A program made the position numbers and the translations under genes. This document shows, piece after piece, positions 22,521-34,180 of a stretch of 64,000 nucleotides of DNA. Positions within the stretch are counted from its first letter, which is position 1, and each line of letters opens with the position of its first letter. The notes beneath the pieces are model-generated. The model did not search any database, was not told where the DNA came from, and was given only the letters and a program-made list of their open reading frames with translations. Origin of the DNA: Tenrec ecaudatus (taxonomy: Eukaryota; Chordata; Mammalia; Afrosoricida; Tenrecidae); assembly GCF_050624435.1 (NCBI RefSeq), contig NC_134545.1:82905563-82969562 (forward strand), given 5' to 3'.

Positions 22521-24745
22521 GTGTCCTCTGCGGTGGGGGTAGCGGAGAATGGGGACAGAGGAAAAACAGTCCTCGCTTGAAAGCAACAGACATGGATTCT
22601 AGCGTGAGTCTAGACGCAAAGAGTTGTACTGGAAGGCGGCCAGGCAGCCTTCAGGATCCAAGGGGACGAGGGACAATGGAGCTTCAAAAGGAATGAGAAC
22701 TGGCTTGTTCTGGGGTCTGGGCAGAAGGATCCCGTGAACACCTTTCCCCTGGACTAAATAGGCTCCAACCATTTCTCTCTCCTTCTACCTAAGAGTCAAA
22801 ATCCCAGGAAAGAGTCCAATTGGTTGTACTGGGGTCACATGTCCAGTTTTAAGCCTGAGGAGAGAGGCGCTCATAGACGGCACACAGTGGGGAGGAGCAT
22901 TTAACCCCCCAAATACTGGTACCAGATGGAGGGGAAGGAACAAGAAATGCCCAGACTACGCATGGCAGCCATGCCAGCTCTCTCTAGGTGCTGCCTCCAG
23001 GGGCTGGAGGCAAGAGTTGTGGCCACCGGCAGGTGCACGCGAGCTGGGGCAAGGACCGAGCAGGTTAGAATCGCATCCCCGCTCTTGGGTCGGCTGCCAT
23101 CATTCCCACAATCTGCTTCTAGCTGACATGGGCCACGCTCTCACTTCTTCCAAATCTGCCTTCTGGAAGGGAGCATGTGTCTTCCCCTCAGGAATGAGTC
23201 CTCATCCCAAAATGTGACTGAAGAGCTGCCAGCCGCCTGCCACCGATTGGTTACTCTGTCTTAGAGAGCCGCCATGGTACAGTAGAAGCAGCTGACTTGA
23301 GTTTGGGTCCTGGAACTATTCGCCAGCTCTGAGACTCTTAGGAAATACTCTTCCGCTCTCCGAGCCTCAGTTTTTTTCTGCTATAAAAAGTGTGTGTGTC
23401 GGGGTTCGGCGGGGAGGCCAATAGTGTGTTGTCTGCCTCTGTCTCCACACTGCCAATGAAATAAAAACCATCAAAGGTTTGTAAGCTATCCGAGAACACA
23501 CGGACAGAGAGGCATCCTCATTGCAAGGTAGAGAGGCCAGCGCTGCTTGGCCTGAGTGGGTGGGCAGTGGGGGTGGAGGTCAGGAACAGCAGTGATAAAC
23601 CATAGTTACACAAGTTGGAGGGTATGAGTCTGGAGAAAGCAATTTGTCAGCTTGGTCCCAGCTTTGAGCAGGGTGCGGAGCCGAGGCCCTATGATAGTCC
23701 TGCACACACCCCCGAGATCAAATGGCCCGAGGGCAGAGCTGTCAACTCGACAAGCAATTTAAAAAACAGACTCCAGTCACCTCTAAGCTTGGTCTTCTTT
23801 ACCCAGAACCCGACGGCTAAGCCCTTCCTGCCAATTAAACTTCTGGCAGCTGAGCCTTTGCCAAGCTGGGTGGCCTCCAAGCGCCCCGCTCCTCCTCCGC
23901 TCCCCGGTTGGCATCGCACAAGGGCGGAACCTGGTGAAACAACCCCCTTGGATTGCCTACCGGTGTGTCTCGCTGGCTGTCCTTCCTGCAGCTGTGCTCC
24001 ACGACCTGCATTTCAATCACCACTCCCTAATTGCCTCACATCCCCTCCTCCAGGATGGGAGTCCCTATTCTTGCTCCCATGCCCCACTTGAAGCCATCTG
24101 CATGCACTGAAGGGCACTTGTCACCCACCATCCCAGCGTTCGCATCCGGCAGAACGGCACAGTTCGTGCTATTGACGCTCCCGGAGCACACGGCAGAGAG
24201 CAGGCCTCTCCTCTCTGTTCTAGCGTTTACTCCGGATGCCTTGGACCCGCTCCATCACAATACCAGCCTGGCCTTACATGAGCACTGTCTCATTTCTCAT
24301 CATCTCCTGTGTCCTTGTCCTTGTGGGAAGATCCCAGCTCTCATCTTCTTTAAAGCCCCGTTCCCATTCCCATCTCTATTGCTTATTTACTTCCCGGAGC
24401 CCCCTGGAGGTTGTAGCCTGGGTTTCATCTTCCGCCAGATGCCGTGTGGCTAGCACAATACCTGTCCTAGTGCAGGACGCAGGGCCACCTCCCCAAGTGA
24501 CACACACCAGACTCCTGTGTGTCAGAGAACAACGATGCTCCAGAGGGCTTGCATTAGCTGATCCATTTTAGCAGTGCACAGCCAGGCCTTTACTCCTAGA
24601 TGCCTCAAACCTACAACCTTTTGGTTAAGAAGCTGGACACATTAACTATTTACACGACCTGGGGACTCCAGGGAGTCATGCAATGCCTTCAAATAAATGA
24701 GGGCCCTCCCTCTGGTACTGCTGTCACAGGTTTTACTCTCTGTCC
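22521..24745. other. Intergenic stretch with one MIR, no gene seen
   Basis: Open frames of up to 158 codons occur at 23615-24453 in C-rich sequence, but they resemble no protein and lack start context or conserved blocks. I treat them as chance. Confidence 0.45.
23262..23400 (+). mobile_element. MIR fragment
   Basis: 'GCCATGGTACAGTAGAAGCA', 'GAGTTTGGGTCCTGGAACTA' and 'CCGAGCCTCAGTTTTTTTCT' keep MIR order. Confidence 0.6.
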
Positions 24746-24964
24746 AAACTCAAACAAGCAAAATCTCACAGCCATCGAGTCAATTCTAACTCACAGCAAT
24801 GCTCTAGGACAGTACGGCACCCCCCCCCCCCACCGAATTTCTGAAACTGTAACTCTTTCAGGGAGAAGAAAGCCTCATCTTTCTCCCACCAGTGGCTGGT
24901 GGTTTCAAACTGCTGACCTTGTGGCTAGCAGACCAATGCTTACCCACGCCACCACCAGGGCTCC
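24746..24964 (-). mobile_element. AfroSINE with C-tract expansion
   Basis: 'AATCTCACAGCCATCGAGTC', a run of C at 24820-24831, 'GGTTTCAAACTGCTGACC' and the head 'CACCACCAGGGCTCC'. Confidence 0.87.
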
Positions 24965-25669
24965 TACGCATCATTAAAATGGCATTCTGGGTAGAGTCCT
25001 ATGTACCTGCCCTCCTCACCTTGGGGTCTTGATGACGGAGGTCACATGGAGGTCCTTCGGCCAGGCACAGGTACAGCCTTCATTTGAAACAACATTTCCC
25101 CTCTAGGGCTTTGAGATAAACGAATCACTGGAGACTGTATGCATCTCTAGCTGCGGAACAAGAATTACACTTGGTGTACTACAAAGCAAACTGAAGCATA
25201 ATTACAGCTGGTGAACTAGAAAGGCAGATGGGCTTCTGATACTAATTTCCCGTCACTCCTCACCCAGGGCTGGTGGAAATCCTTCCCAAGTGTGGCGAAG
25301 GACGTGTCTCTGCTGACACCTGGTTGGGATTTGTGGTCTTTGTGTGGCTGATCCTCTTCTACCTTCCAGGCTGTTGCTGGTCAGCACTGGGAGAGCATGA
25401 TCCTTGCGCCAGGATTCTGGAGTCGGGATGTGCTTTGGAATCACAGAGTTTAGACTGCTCATGTTCTCTTGTCAACTGCACAATACTGAAGTCCCACGGA
25501 AATGGAAGGACCATGACAAAGGCTTACAGACTATCGGGGTCTGGAGGGACAGTAAAGCATTGAGTCCGGTGCCAAGGGATGCTGTGCCCAGATTTCCCCA
25601 GAAAGCGTCTGGGGGCCATTTATAAGGGATGAGGAGTATGGAGCCCATGCTGCACATTTCCCCTTCTTA

Positions 25670-25840
25670 AGTATTGGGCTGCTCACCACCAGGTCAGCTG
25701 ATCAAACCCACCAGCTGCTCCAAGGGAGAAAGATGAGGCTGTCTGTTTCTGTAAACATTCCCAGTCTTGGGTAACCCTCGAGAGGGTTGCTGAGCATTGG
25801 AAGGGACTCAGTGATGGTGGGTTTGGATGTTTGGTTTTGC
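25670..25840 (+). mobile_element. AfroSINE, head missing
   Basis: 'TATTGGGCTGCTCACCACC', 'AAGGGAGAAAGATGAGGCTG' and 'TGATGGTGGGTTTGG' tail. Confidence 0.78.
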
Positions 25841-26049
25841 AGAAAGGCAGGCATGTCATATGGGTGAGGAATGGACGATTCACATTGAAAACGGCACTGG
25901 CATGTGTGTGGGGGGATATGGGGGGGAGGGAAAATAAGTGGAAGAAATTATGTTTCTTTTAATCAGTCTCAACGATTTTTGAAACCAACACGGCTAGTCA
26001 GAAACTTACATACCGGAGCGTGAATGCATGTTTACAACCGGCTGTTTGA

Positions 26050-26275
26050 GACACAAAGGGCAGCCTTCGCTCAAGGACCATGTTCAGAAAACAGGAAGGC
26101 ATAGGAAAGCAGCAGCCATGGAAACGGGAACCAGCAGGAGGGGAGGGGTAAGTGAGGGTACACTCTGGGGGTTATAGTCAATGAGATGAAACAAGATGTG
26201 TGCGAATTGTTGAGTGGAAAACGGATCTGTCTGGAAACTGTCGCCCAATCCATAATAAAAAGTTTTTCAAAAAGA
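26050..26275 (+). mobile_element. L1-type LINE 3' end, different subfamily
   Basis: 'CAAGGACCATGTTCAGAAAA', 'GGGGTTATAGTCAATGAGAT' and 'CCCAATCCATAATAAAAAGT' with an A-rich tail look like an L1 3' UTR of another lineage. The assignment is by general form only. Confidence 0.45.
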
Positions 26276-27082
26276 AAAGAATGCCTGATCATGACATGAC
26301 AGATTTGGGGCAAAACAGGTTTAAATGGGAACGGTGGTAAAACAACCAGCTTGGGCTCAAGCTGATCCCCAACCTTTCTGTGTTTGTCACCAGGAGGCCT
26401 GGAGGCAGTGAGCAGCGCAGCCCTGGGACCAGGTGTAGCAAACTTTAAGTGCCAGACACACGAGAAGTTTGGCTCTGAACAGAATCCTGCAAACCCCAGT
26501 TCAGCGGCCCAATGGGAAGCTGCTGCTCCACGAGGGCAGTGCACATTGGAGCCAGGGACACAGAATGTTGGAGAGGCTTAAAAAATTGCAATTGATAGGA
26601 GCATTGCAATCGCAGAGAACACCGTGACCTACAGCATACGAGCACAGGCGTACAAAGCAAATCATGCTCATTAATGAAAGTAATTCAAGGGGATCGATCG
26701 AGAATCCTCTGGCAGCACACCTTGTACATGACCACCCTAGACTGGCCCTTAAATCAAACACGGGATTCCTTATTCTAAGATGCCTCTGCAGAGGGAGTTT
26801 TAGGTACATGAAGGTATGTATCCCTAATAGACTGATGCAGCTATTAAACACTACGATTGTTATGAATGGGAGGGGTTGGAATAGCATGGCCCAAAGCTTG
26901 GTATAATATTAATGAAACCACAGGCAGGACCCTCCCCCCCAAAAAAATAATTGTTTCACCCAACAAAATCCACCCATATTCCGTTCTGGAGTAGGAAAGT
27001 TTAGTGTTATTTATTCTAGATCTAGTTGTGTCATTGTGTGTGGGCATTGGCGGGACAGTGCTAGAATTCTTGCCTTGCTAGG

Positions 27083-27250
27083 CAGGAGTCCTGGTGGCAC
27101 AATGGTTGTGCTTTGGGCCACTAACTGAAAGGTCAGCAGTTCAAAATCGTCAGCCGCTCTGTGGGAGAAAGATGAGGCTTTCTACTCCCATAAACATTAC
27201 TGTCTCGGAAACCCACAGGGCCAGTAATATTCTGTCCTGCCTGGTCACTC
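27083..27250 (+). mobile_element. AfroSINE
   Basis: 'CAGGAGTCCTGGTGGCACAA', 'AGGTCAGCAGTTCAAAATCG' and 'GTCTCGGAAACCCACAGGG'; the tail is replaced by an RTE-tailed SINE. Confidence 0.84.
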
Positions 27251-27349
27251 TGACTTGGGCTGGAATACCATACACCTCATGCGCAGCCTCTACCCGACTG
27301 TCAGGGAGGCTTGCGCATTGCTATGATGCTGACCACGTTGGGGCAGAGT

Positions 27350-27480
27350 TTCCAGCCTGAGATGGAGCAGGAAGAAAGGGCTGGAAGTCTACTTGCCAAA
27401 ACTGAGCCAATGAAAGCCCCTTAAGGACCACCGTAGTATTCTAACTCACAATCCATCGTGGACACGGTGCAGAACTGGTG
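27350..27480 (+). mobile_element. RTE-tailed SINE fragment
   Basis: 'AGGAAGAAAGGGCTGGAAGT', 'CTACTTGCCAAAACTGAGCC' and 'AATGAAAGCCCCTTAAGGAC' parallel the copy at 16.5 kb. Confidence 0.6.
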
Positions 27481-27837
27481 GCATCTCCTTCCTAGGTGCC
27501 TGAGGTGGGCTTGCCGTCAGTTGGAGCCTGACTCTCTGGCCATGAGAGAGGCCATACCAGTGACGCCCGCCGCTCTACCAGCATTATCCCTCTCTCCATG
27601 CTTCTAGCGCTCGAGCTTTCAGGCATCAAACGTGAACAGCGTCGGTGCTCCAAAGTGGGAGTCCCGGGCCGTGTTTTCTCTGGTGACGTTTTATTACACG
27701 ATCCCTTCTTATTTACTGTGGTCCTCTTAGAAAATAAATACGCAAAAGTCAACGGAGAGAAAAGTATTCATCATTCTACCCTCGCTGATGCAGACAAACA
27801 GGTAAGCACACTGATTTTCTAATGCTGTGGCCACGTG

Positions 27838-28006
27838 GTGTGAACTCAAACCACTCCCATCTAGTTGATTTCGGCTCGGAGAGACCCTGTAGGAGAGAGT
27901 CCGGCTGCACCATCAGTTTCAGAGACTCTAAATCTTGATGGGAGCCTCCTTTTCCCCCTTAGGAGTGGCTGGTGGGTTTGAACAGCCTTTCAGCCAGCAG
28001 CCTTTC
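27838..28006 (-). mobile_element. AfroSINE
   Basis: 'AACTCAAACCACTCCCATCT', 'GTTTCAGAGACTCTAAATC' and 'GGCTGGTGGGTTTGAACAG' in minus order; the head is eroded. Confidence 0.78.
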
Positions 28007-28039
28007 CCCCCTGTATCACGGAGGTTTCTATCACTCACA

Positions 28040-28223
28040 AAAATGCAAACTCGCTGCCATCCAGTATGTGCTGACTCACAGTGACCCCCTATGGGTCTCC
28101 GACAGGGTTACAGTTTACAGGAGTAGAAAGCCCAGTCTTTCTCCCGAAGAGCTGTTGGTGTTTTCAAACTGCAGACCGCGTGGAGCGCCGCCCAGCACGG
28201 AACCACTACACCACCAGGGCTCC
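28040..28223 (-). mobile_element. AfroSINE, complete head
   Basis: 'AAAATGCAAACTCGCTGCC', 'GTGCTGACTCACAGTGACCC' and 'AACCACTACACCACCAGGGC'. Confidence 0.86.
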
Positions 28224-28872
28224 TGTGGATGCGTTCCCCATGGACCTAGCAGTGGCTGGTGCCGCCTGGTCCTGGGGAAGCTCACACTCTGCTCTGGGTG
28301 TAAATTCACAGGCATCAGATCACAGGTTCTCTGTAACCCCAGGTCTCCATGTGGCTTCTTTAAAAACACCGTGAATACAGAACAAGATAAACGCAGGAGC
28401 GTGACCTTCTCCGTTTCTGCAGAGGCAGCCCCTTTGCCCAGGTAATCCGATGAACTCTTCGCTTTCCTCCTGGGGGAGGGGGGGCAGGAGGGGAGGGTGT
28501 AATTCAGCCGAGTGCTCATCGAACTGCTTGCCCTTGCCAAATGGTGTGTGGACAGGAAAATGCCAACCAGTTGAGCTCAAAGCACCTGACCCGGAGAGCG
28601 CCCTTCCCCACCACCGAGGGAGAAGGGGAGGGGCACAAACCAGATCCTCGCCTCTTCCCTGCTGTGCCATCCTCTGCTTGCCCAGGCAATGTGTCTCCCT
28701 GGGATGCAGGGACACTGCCATTTCAGAGGCAGGCGACACGCAAGAGCCAAGGCCCTCTCCGAGTCTCTTCGGTTTCCAAACAGCTGCTGAGGGTGGTGTG
28801 GGAGGGAGCATGTCCAGCCCTGCCCCCGACCGACCTCCCGCCCACTGTCACCCCTGTCAGTGATGGTGGTCA

Positions 28873-29592
28873 AGAAAACTCATGGCCCTTGAGTCCATGC
28901 GGACTCAGAGCAACCCTACGGGACAGGGTAGCAATGCCCCTGTGGGTTTCCAAGGCCGTAACTATTTATGGGAATAGAAAGCCCAACTTTGTCCCATGGA
29001 GCGGCTGGTGGTTTCAAACTGCTGAGCTTTCAGATCACCGCCCAATGCATAACCCCTGAGATAGTTAAGGTTTATTGTGTCAATAAACACATGTGAGGTT
29101 ACTTGAAGGGAAGAGAGATAAATGGATCAGTGAGCCTCGCCCTTCTAGTTCTTGGGTTTCTTGCTCTCTGATGGTTGGATCAGGGTGCAACTGCCTTAGC
29201 CAGTTCTCTGCTTCAGCTGGCAAGGCTGAATTCCTGCAAGACATCCCTGAGGAGAAGCCACATGGACCTACCCTGATGCAGCCCTAGGTGCTGGAGCAGC
29301 CACGTGGAGACCCCTGCCAGCGCTGAGATGCTTACACATTCACTGATTCAGTTTTCTTCCTGAAGTCGGTGTCATTGTGTGTGTTTTGTGAGATGGAGGA
29401 GGACTTTGTGGATTGGTGTCAGACATATGGGCAAATGTTGGACTTATGGGCTTGGACAGCACTGGGTTGGGATGCTTTCTTAATGTATACTTACCCTTTA
29501 TAGAAAACTCTCTCTTACATACATATGAGTTTCTGTGGATTTGTTTCTCTAGTCTACCCAGACTAACACACCCACTATACCACTAGGCCTCC
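28873..29592 (-). mobile_element. AfroSINE split by the LTR at 29057-29570
   Basis: SINE sequence runs from 'AAAACTCATGGCCCTTGAGT' to 'CCCAATGCATAACC' at about 29056, then resumes with 'ACTATACCACTAGGCCTCC' at 29574-29592. The LTR lies between, so the SINE is the older insertion. Confidence 0.82.
29057..29570 (+). mobile_element. ERVL/MLT2-like solo LTR, family A, nested in an AfroSINE
   Basis: It starts TGAGATAGTTAAGG, a diverged 5' end, and ends TCTACCCAGACTAACACA. It splits a minus-oriented AfroSINE: the SINE's 'GCATAACC' stops before it and 'ACTATACCACTAGG' resumes after it. Flanks ACCCC and CCCAC could both derive from ACCAC. Confidence 0.75.
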
Positions 29593-29724
29593 ATGGTGCT
29601 GGTGGTGGCGGCTGATGAAAGTGGGACCAATTAAACTACCCCATTCCTCATGATTTTAGATGCATCTGGAAGATGTGATCTACAAAGCTAAACACCACAC
29701 ACACCTCTGTAAAAAAACAAACAA

Positions 29725-29922
29725 ACAGACTCACTGCCATTGAGTCGATTCTCACTCATACCAACTCGATAGGCCAGAGCAGAACTGCCGCACAGGGTTT
29801 CCAAGACTGCACTCTTGGCTGAAGCAGACACCACATCTTTCTCCTGCAGAGTGGCTGGCGGCTCCCAACCCACCCCGCCAGGTAGCACAGGAGTGTTTTA
29901 CAGGTGCTCCACCAGGGATGCT
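29725..29922 (-). mobile_element. AfroSINE
   Basis: 'ACTCACTGCCATTGAGTCGA', 'GGGTTTCCAAGACTGCAC' and head 'GTGCTCCACCAGGGATGC'. Confidence 0.83.
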
Positions 29923-30652
29923 ACTGACCTCTGTAGCCGCCAGAAAATCTTCTACATCTCTATGACAACTCTGGCTTTCGAAAAGTTATTTCACTTTGTT
30001 CCCCCCACCCCCAATTTCTTCAGCAAACAGAGACAGCTGTCCTCAAGGTCCTGGCCAGGACACCCAGGAGTGCAAATCCTGCCCATGGTTCTCTGCATGA
30101 GTCACACACTAGTTTTGTGGACTTTCCCTTGTGGGTACAGTAAAAGCTACTAGGCAGTAAACCCACCCAGATCTGGTATTCAATTAAAATGCGTGGCCCT
30201 TGGCTGGATGGGATGGGAGAGTCAGGGAGGTTGTCTCCTGAGGACTTGAATTTGTTAGTCCACACTACACCACTTTTGGGAGTATGCCTTTTAATGAGTT
30301 CCTTAGGAGTCATTTTGAGCTGTTGTGGCTTTCCACTGCTGTTATTTGTTCATTTTATTTATATGCAACTCTTGGTTTTGTGTCCCCACCTCCTGTTTTT
30401 CCTGATGAGTGTCCTGGTTTGTCCTGGGGTGGGTAGTGATGAGTGTTGGCTTCACGAGCGTTGTTGACCTATGAAGTTGTTCAATAGCTAGATTTTACCT
30501 ATAAGTGAATTGGGGATATAGCTCCATGTGAATCATATGGAATAATCTCCTATTGCTGAAGGGGACAGATACATAATCTCCTTACTGCTTGCAGAACAGG
30601 ATGCCCAGCTGCCTTGTGTGCTCAGGACTGAGGGGTTCTCCATGTCAATGAG

Positions 30653-31042
30653 CTATCAAAACCACTGCCATCAAATTGATTCCAACTCTTAGCAGCTTCT
30701 ACCGGGCTTAACAATCAAACTCAGTGCCATCGAGTGGATGCTGACTCAGAGTAACCCATAGGACGGGATAGAACTGCCCCTATGGGTTCCCCAGACTGCC
30801 ACTCTTTATGGGAGTAGAAATCCCTGTCTTTCTCCTGTAGAACGGCTGGTGGTTTCGAACTGCTGACTTTGCAGATCGCCGCTCAGTGTGTAACCACTAC
30901 ACAACTATACCACCAGGGCTCCTCCCCTATAGGGCTTATGAGGTTGTCAAACCGTATTAGAGCAGACGTCTTTCTTCCAAGGTATGGCTGGTGGGTTTGA
31001 ACCCATGACTTCGCAGTGCTCAGTCCAACACTCCACCAAGTG
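30653..31042 (-). mobile_element. Outer AfroSINE, interrupted by a younger AfroSINE
   Basis: The tail 'AAAACCACTGCCATCAAATT' to 'TCTTAGCAGCTTCTACC' is at 30656-30705, and the rest, 'CCCTATAGGGCTTATGAGG' through 'TTTGAACCCATGACTTCGC', resumes after 30923. Confidence 0.72.
30711..30923 (-). mobile_element. Inner AfroSINE, complete
   Basis: 'ACAATCAAACTCAGTGCCAT', 'GGTTTCGAACTGCTGACTTT' and 'TATACCACCAGGGCTCCTC' mark a whole element placed inside another copy in the same orientation. Confidence 0.85.
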
Positions 31043-31123
31043 TCACCCCATGGTTTGGGAACACTTCCATGGTAACTTGTTTCATCGTGTGTCTTCTCTT
31101 ATTAATTTTCATCTCACAATGAG

Positions 31124-31303
31124 GGTTAACCCCAAACGAAGTCCATTGCCACCAAGTCCATGCTGTCTCAGAGTTTCTGAATCTGTAAGTCTTTATGGGA
31201 ACAGACAAGGTCATCTTACTCCCATGGAGAGGCTAGTGGTTTTGAACCTCTGACTTTGCAGTTGGCAGCCCAAAGCTTAACTCACAGCACCACCATGTCC
31301 CCT
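31124..31303 (-). mobile_element. AfroSINE
   Basis: 'AACCCCAAACGAAGTCCATT', 'GGTTTTGAACCTCTGACTTT' and 'CACAGCACCACCATGTCC'; a 20-base deletion removes the usual AGTGACCC region. Confidence 0.82.
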
Positions 31304-31629
31304 TACGATGAAGGTTAGTGTAATAAAATTAGGAGGGCTACATTTATTAGCTCACCGGGCCTTGCTGTGTCACACAGTCAAGTGTGTGAAGTTAGGCCCT
31401 TTTCTCCTCTAGGGAACAAGTCAGTCCTGTGGGTGTCCGGTAACAAGTCCAGTGCGACAGTGTTGTGGGATATCATTGAGTTTGTCTTCAATGTAAAGTA
31501 ATCCCCGGTGACAGAGTAGAACTACCCTATGGGTTTTCTTGGCTATGGTCTTTATGAAAGTAGATCACCAGACCTTGCTTCTGCTGAACTGGTGGGTGGG
31601 TTTCAACTGCCGACCTTTTGATTAGTGGC

Positions 31630-31751
31630 TGTGGTAGTTACATAGCCTCCTGTCAACTTGAGGGTATTAAGAGAGGAGGGGTGGAGTTTACAGCTTGATG
31701 ACCTCATTTGGAGGCTTGAGGGAGATAAGCAGCTCATTGGAGGCTGGGCCA

Positions 31752-31832
<81 letters not shown>

Positions 31833-32123
31833 ACACATTCAGGATGATGGCAGCCAGAGCACTGGAGATGCATCCACTACCATTAGATCTGCAGGCCTCT
31901 CCACGCACCAGCCTGTGATCTTCTGCATTTGGCATCATTGCATGTGCTGCATGAATCTGAAGAGGAATTCATGGGCTAATATTGGGCTTATGGGCTAATG
32001 TAGAACTTATGGACTTGATCTGGGATGTTTTATTGATGATAATTACTTCTTGATCTAAAGTTCTCTCTTACACACATTCGAACGTCTCTGCATTTGCTTC
32101 CCTGGTCAGCCCAGCCCTACACA
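31630..32123 (+). mobile_element. ERVL/MLT2-like solo LTR, family A, with a perfect 5-bp target duplication
   Basis: It starts TGTGGTAGTTACATAGCC and ends CCCAGCCCTACACA. The pentamer GTGGC occurs at 31625-31629 and again at 32124-32128, exactly abutting both ends. It splits a minus-oriented AfroSINE. An expanded (CT) tract lies at 31755-31829. Confidence 0.82.
31755..31829. repeat. (CT)37 microsatellite inside an LTR
   Basis: This is an uninterrupted 75-base TC/CT run, the longest pure repeat in the window. It replaces the CACTCTCCCTG phrase of other family A LTRs. Confidence 0.95.
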
Positions 32124-32165
32124 GTGGCTAAGGGCGGTACTAGTTGTGCTGTCCAGGCTATAATC

Positions 32166-34180
32166 ATTTGCGTCTTCTACAATTCCCACTCACTCCTCCC
32201 TGTAGCCTAAGTGCTCCCTCATACACCACTCTGAGATCAGACTTAGCGCTATTGGATTCTTTGATCTTACCCAAGGGGTGTATGGTCAAAAAGTTTAGGG
32301 TCCCCTGAATGAAAAGATCCATGAGAATGTTCCTCCCTTTCCCTTGGAGTTGCAAGTTCACCTTGACGTAGGTCAAGGCTGTGAAAAGGTGAGAGAGAAT
32401 CAGACTCATGAAACATCCCTGAGGGCAGATCGTTCTCCCCATCACAGGCAGACCTGCTGGTACAAATGGTAATTTCACTTGGCTATTAACTGAGGAAATG
32501 TCTGGCGATCAACTTCCAAAGCCCTCCAACCTATGGTGCGTCGTTCTATCCTGACGCATGTGGGTTAGCACTGGTCAGAGTTCACTCAATGGAACCAGTG
32601 CTGAAGAGTTCAGCCTCAGTCTAGTGGATGGTAACCGGTCTGGATTCTCTTATTCAGCTCCATTGTTTCCAGTAGTTGGTGCCCTTTCAGGGGGTGGGGG
32701 GCGATGAGAGAGCATATTTGTTTACATGCTAATTTTCAGCATGGAAGAACTCAAATCAGGGGCTCTTAAGATGAAGTAGTAGCAGCCCTGTTTCATAGGT
32801 CAGGAGCCTGGTCAGCCGTGAGCTGACTTCCCTCCAACCCTGCTTTCCAATCATGCTCTGCGGCCTCTGAGGCCCCACTGTACCAAGCACTCTACTCACC
32901 TGAACAGAGGTCACTCTAAAATTGTGAACGCAGCCGAAACCTAAAAAAAAGCCCAACCAACCAACCAAACAATAAAAAAGCTGACAGTTTAAAAATAAAA
33001 CCCACACATGATCAGCCTAGAATGGAAGCTACGTATCAGTCCATCTTTAGAATTCAATGTCCCCAATTGATCCCCAATCCTAGGTGATCCCCCCCCCCCA
33101 CCCAAGGCTCAGGCTTAGCTGACTCATCAGGCTGAGTCCCAGGGGGAAGCAGCATCTCCGGATGTACCATGTCCTGTCCCTAACCCCAAGTGTCTTTTTA
33201 AAAGTTGACTGTTCTGCATAAGGGCAGAAGTTTCCAGAGAGCCATCCATGGAGTGAGTGAGTGTCCTGTTGGGACTGGTTTCCTGCTCAGTCATGAGCTC
33301 TGTCTGCCCCCTGGCCAGACACGGCTCCTCAGTATTCCATTCAGGGCTAGTGGCGGGACTTCTGTTTATTTAACTGCTAATTCCACTTAGGTGAGATTAA
33401 TCTGCTCTGCCATTATAATTCACCTTGCTTCCTGGCCTGGCGGACTCCTATAATTTACACCTGAGTGGCTCATGGGGCCCTGCTTCCTGGAGAAAAAGGC
33501 AGCAGCTGGCAGTTGGGTGCTGGGGTGGCTGGCGTGGAGGGGTATCTGGGTACCCAGAGATGGAGGTGGGTTATTCCGAAAGCAATGTTTTCCTTTTTGG
33601 GTCCTTCCTAATTTACCATGTCCTACGTAGGCCATTTCCGCTTGAGGAAACTCAGTTTACTATTCTTAATCTCTTTTCCCTTTGCAAATATGGGTGACTG
33701 AGTTTGGACACAGACGGGTCTCCGGCTTCTTTAACTGCCATCCAGCCTCTGGGTTTCTGATGGCCTGTGGTGCTCGGTCTGCCCCCTAGTGCCAAAGCAG
33801 GTGCTCGCGGCGGGCTTCCGGCTGCTCTGGCGTGAAGGGCTCTGTGGATTAGCATGGCCTGACTTCTATCAGGTTTTACAAGTACCTTTAACAAAAGGGA
33901 GGGGCTGTGGACGGAACAGACCCAAACCCAGAGGCCAAGGCTGAGGTCTCGCACCTTTTTTCCGGCACAGGTGGACAAGGGATTGTTTGCACTGAAGCGG
34001 CTGGCAGCAAGGACGGTTTCCAGGGATGACAATGCCTGAGGCCAGCCTCCTGTGGACATCCCCCAGTTGAGTTCCTGGCCTGGCAGCCTGCAGGGGGAAG
34101 AGTTGACCCTTTGAAGATGTGGTGCTAGCCTCCTGGTGACAACCTCCTGTTCCTCGCTCCCTTCCACCTCAGAATAAATA
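32166..34180. other. Intergenic stretch, no gene seen
   Basis: About 2 kb with short C and A homopolymers. A 180-codon minus frame at 33652-34194 shows no domain and runs into the pogo element's left end. Confidence 0.45.

Larger units (their letters stand above)
31495..32165 (-). mobile_element. AfroSINE split by the LTR at 31630-32123
   Basis: 'GTGACAGAGTAGAACTACCC' through 'CTGCCGACCTTTTGATTAGT' precedes the LTR and a degraded head follows it. The LTR's GTGGC duplication lies in this SINE. Confidence 0.72.

Noticed and set aside
28320-29059. Overlapping frames of 163 and 172 codons on opposite strands
   Set aside because: Both end in SINE sequence and show low-complexity composition. A real gene would not be expected to be open on both strands.
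31688-31873. Arginine/glutamate repeat protein on the minus strand
   Set aside because: It is only the translation of the (CT)n microsatellite.
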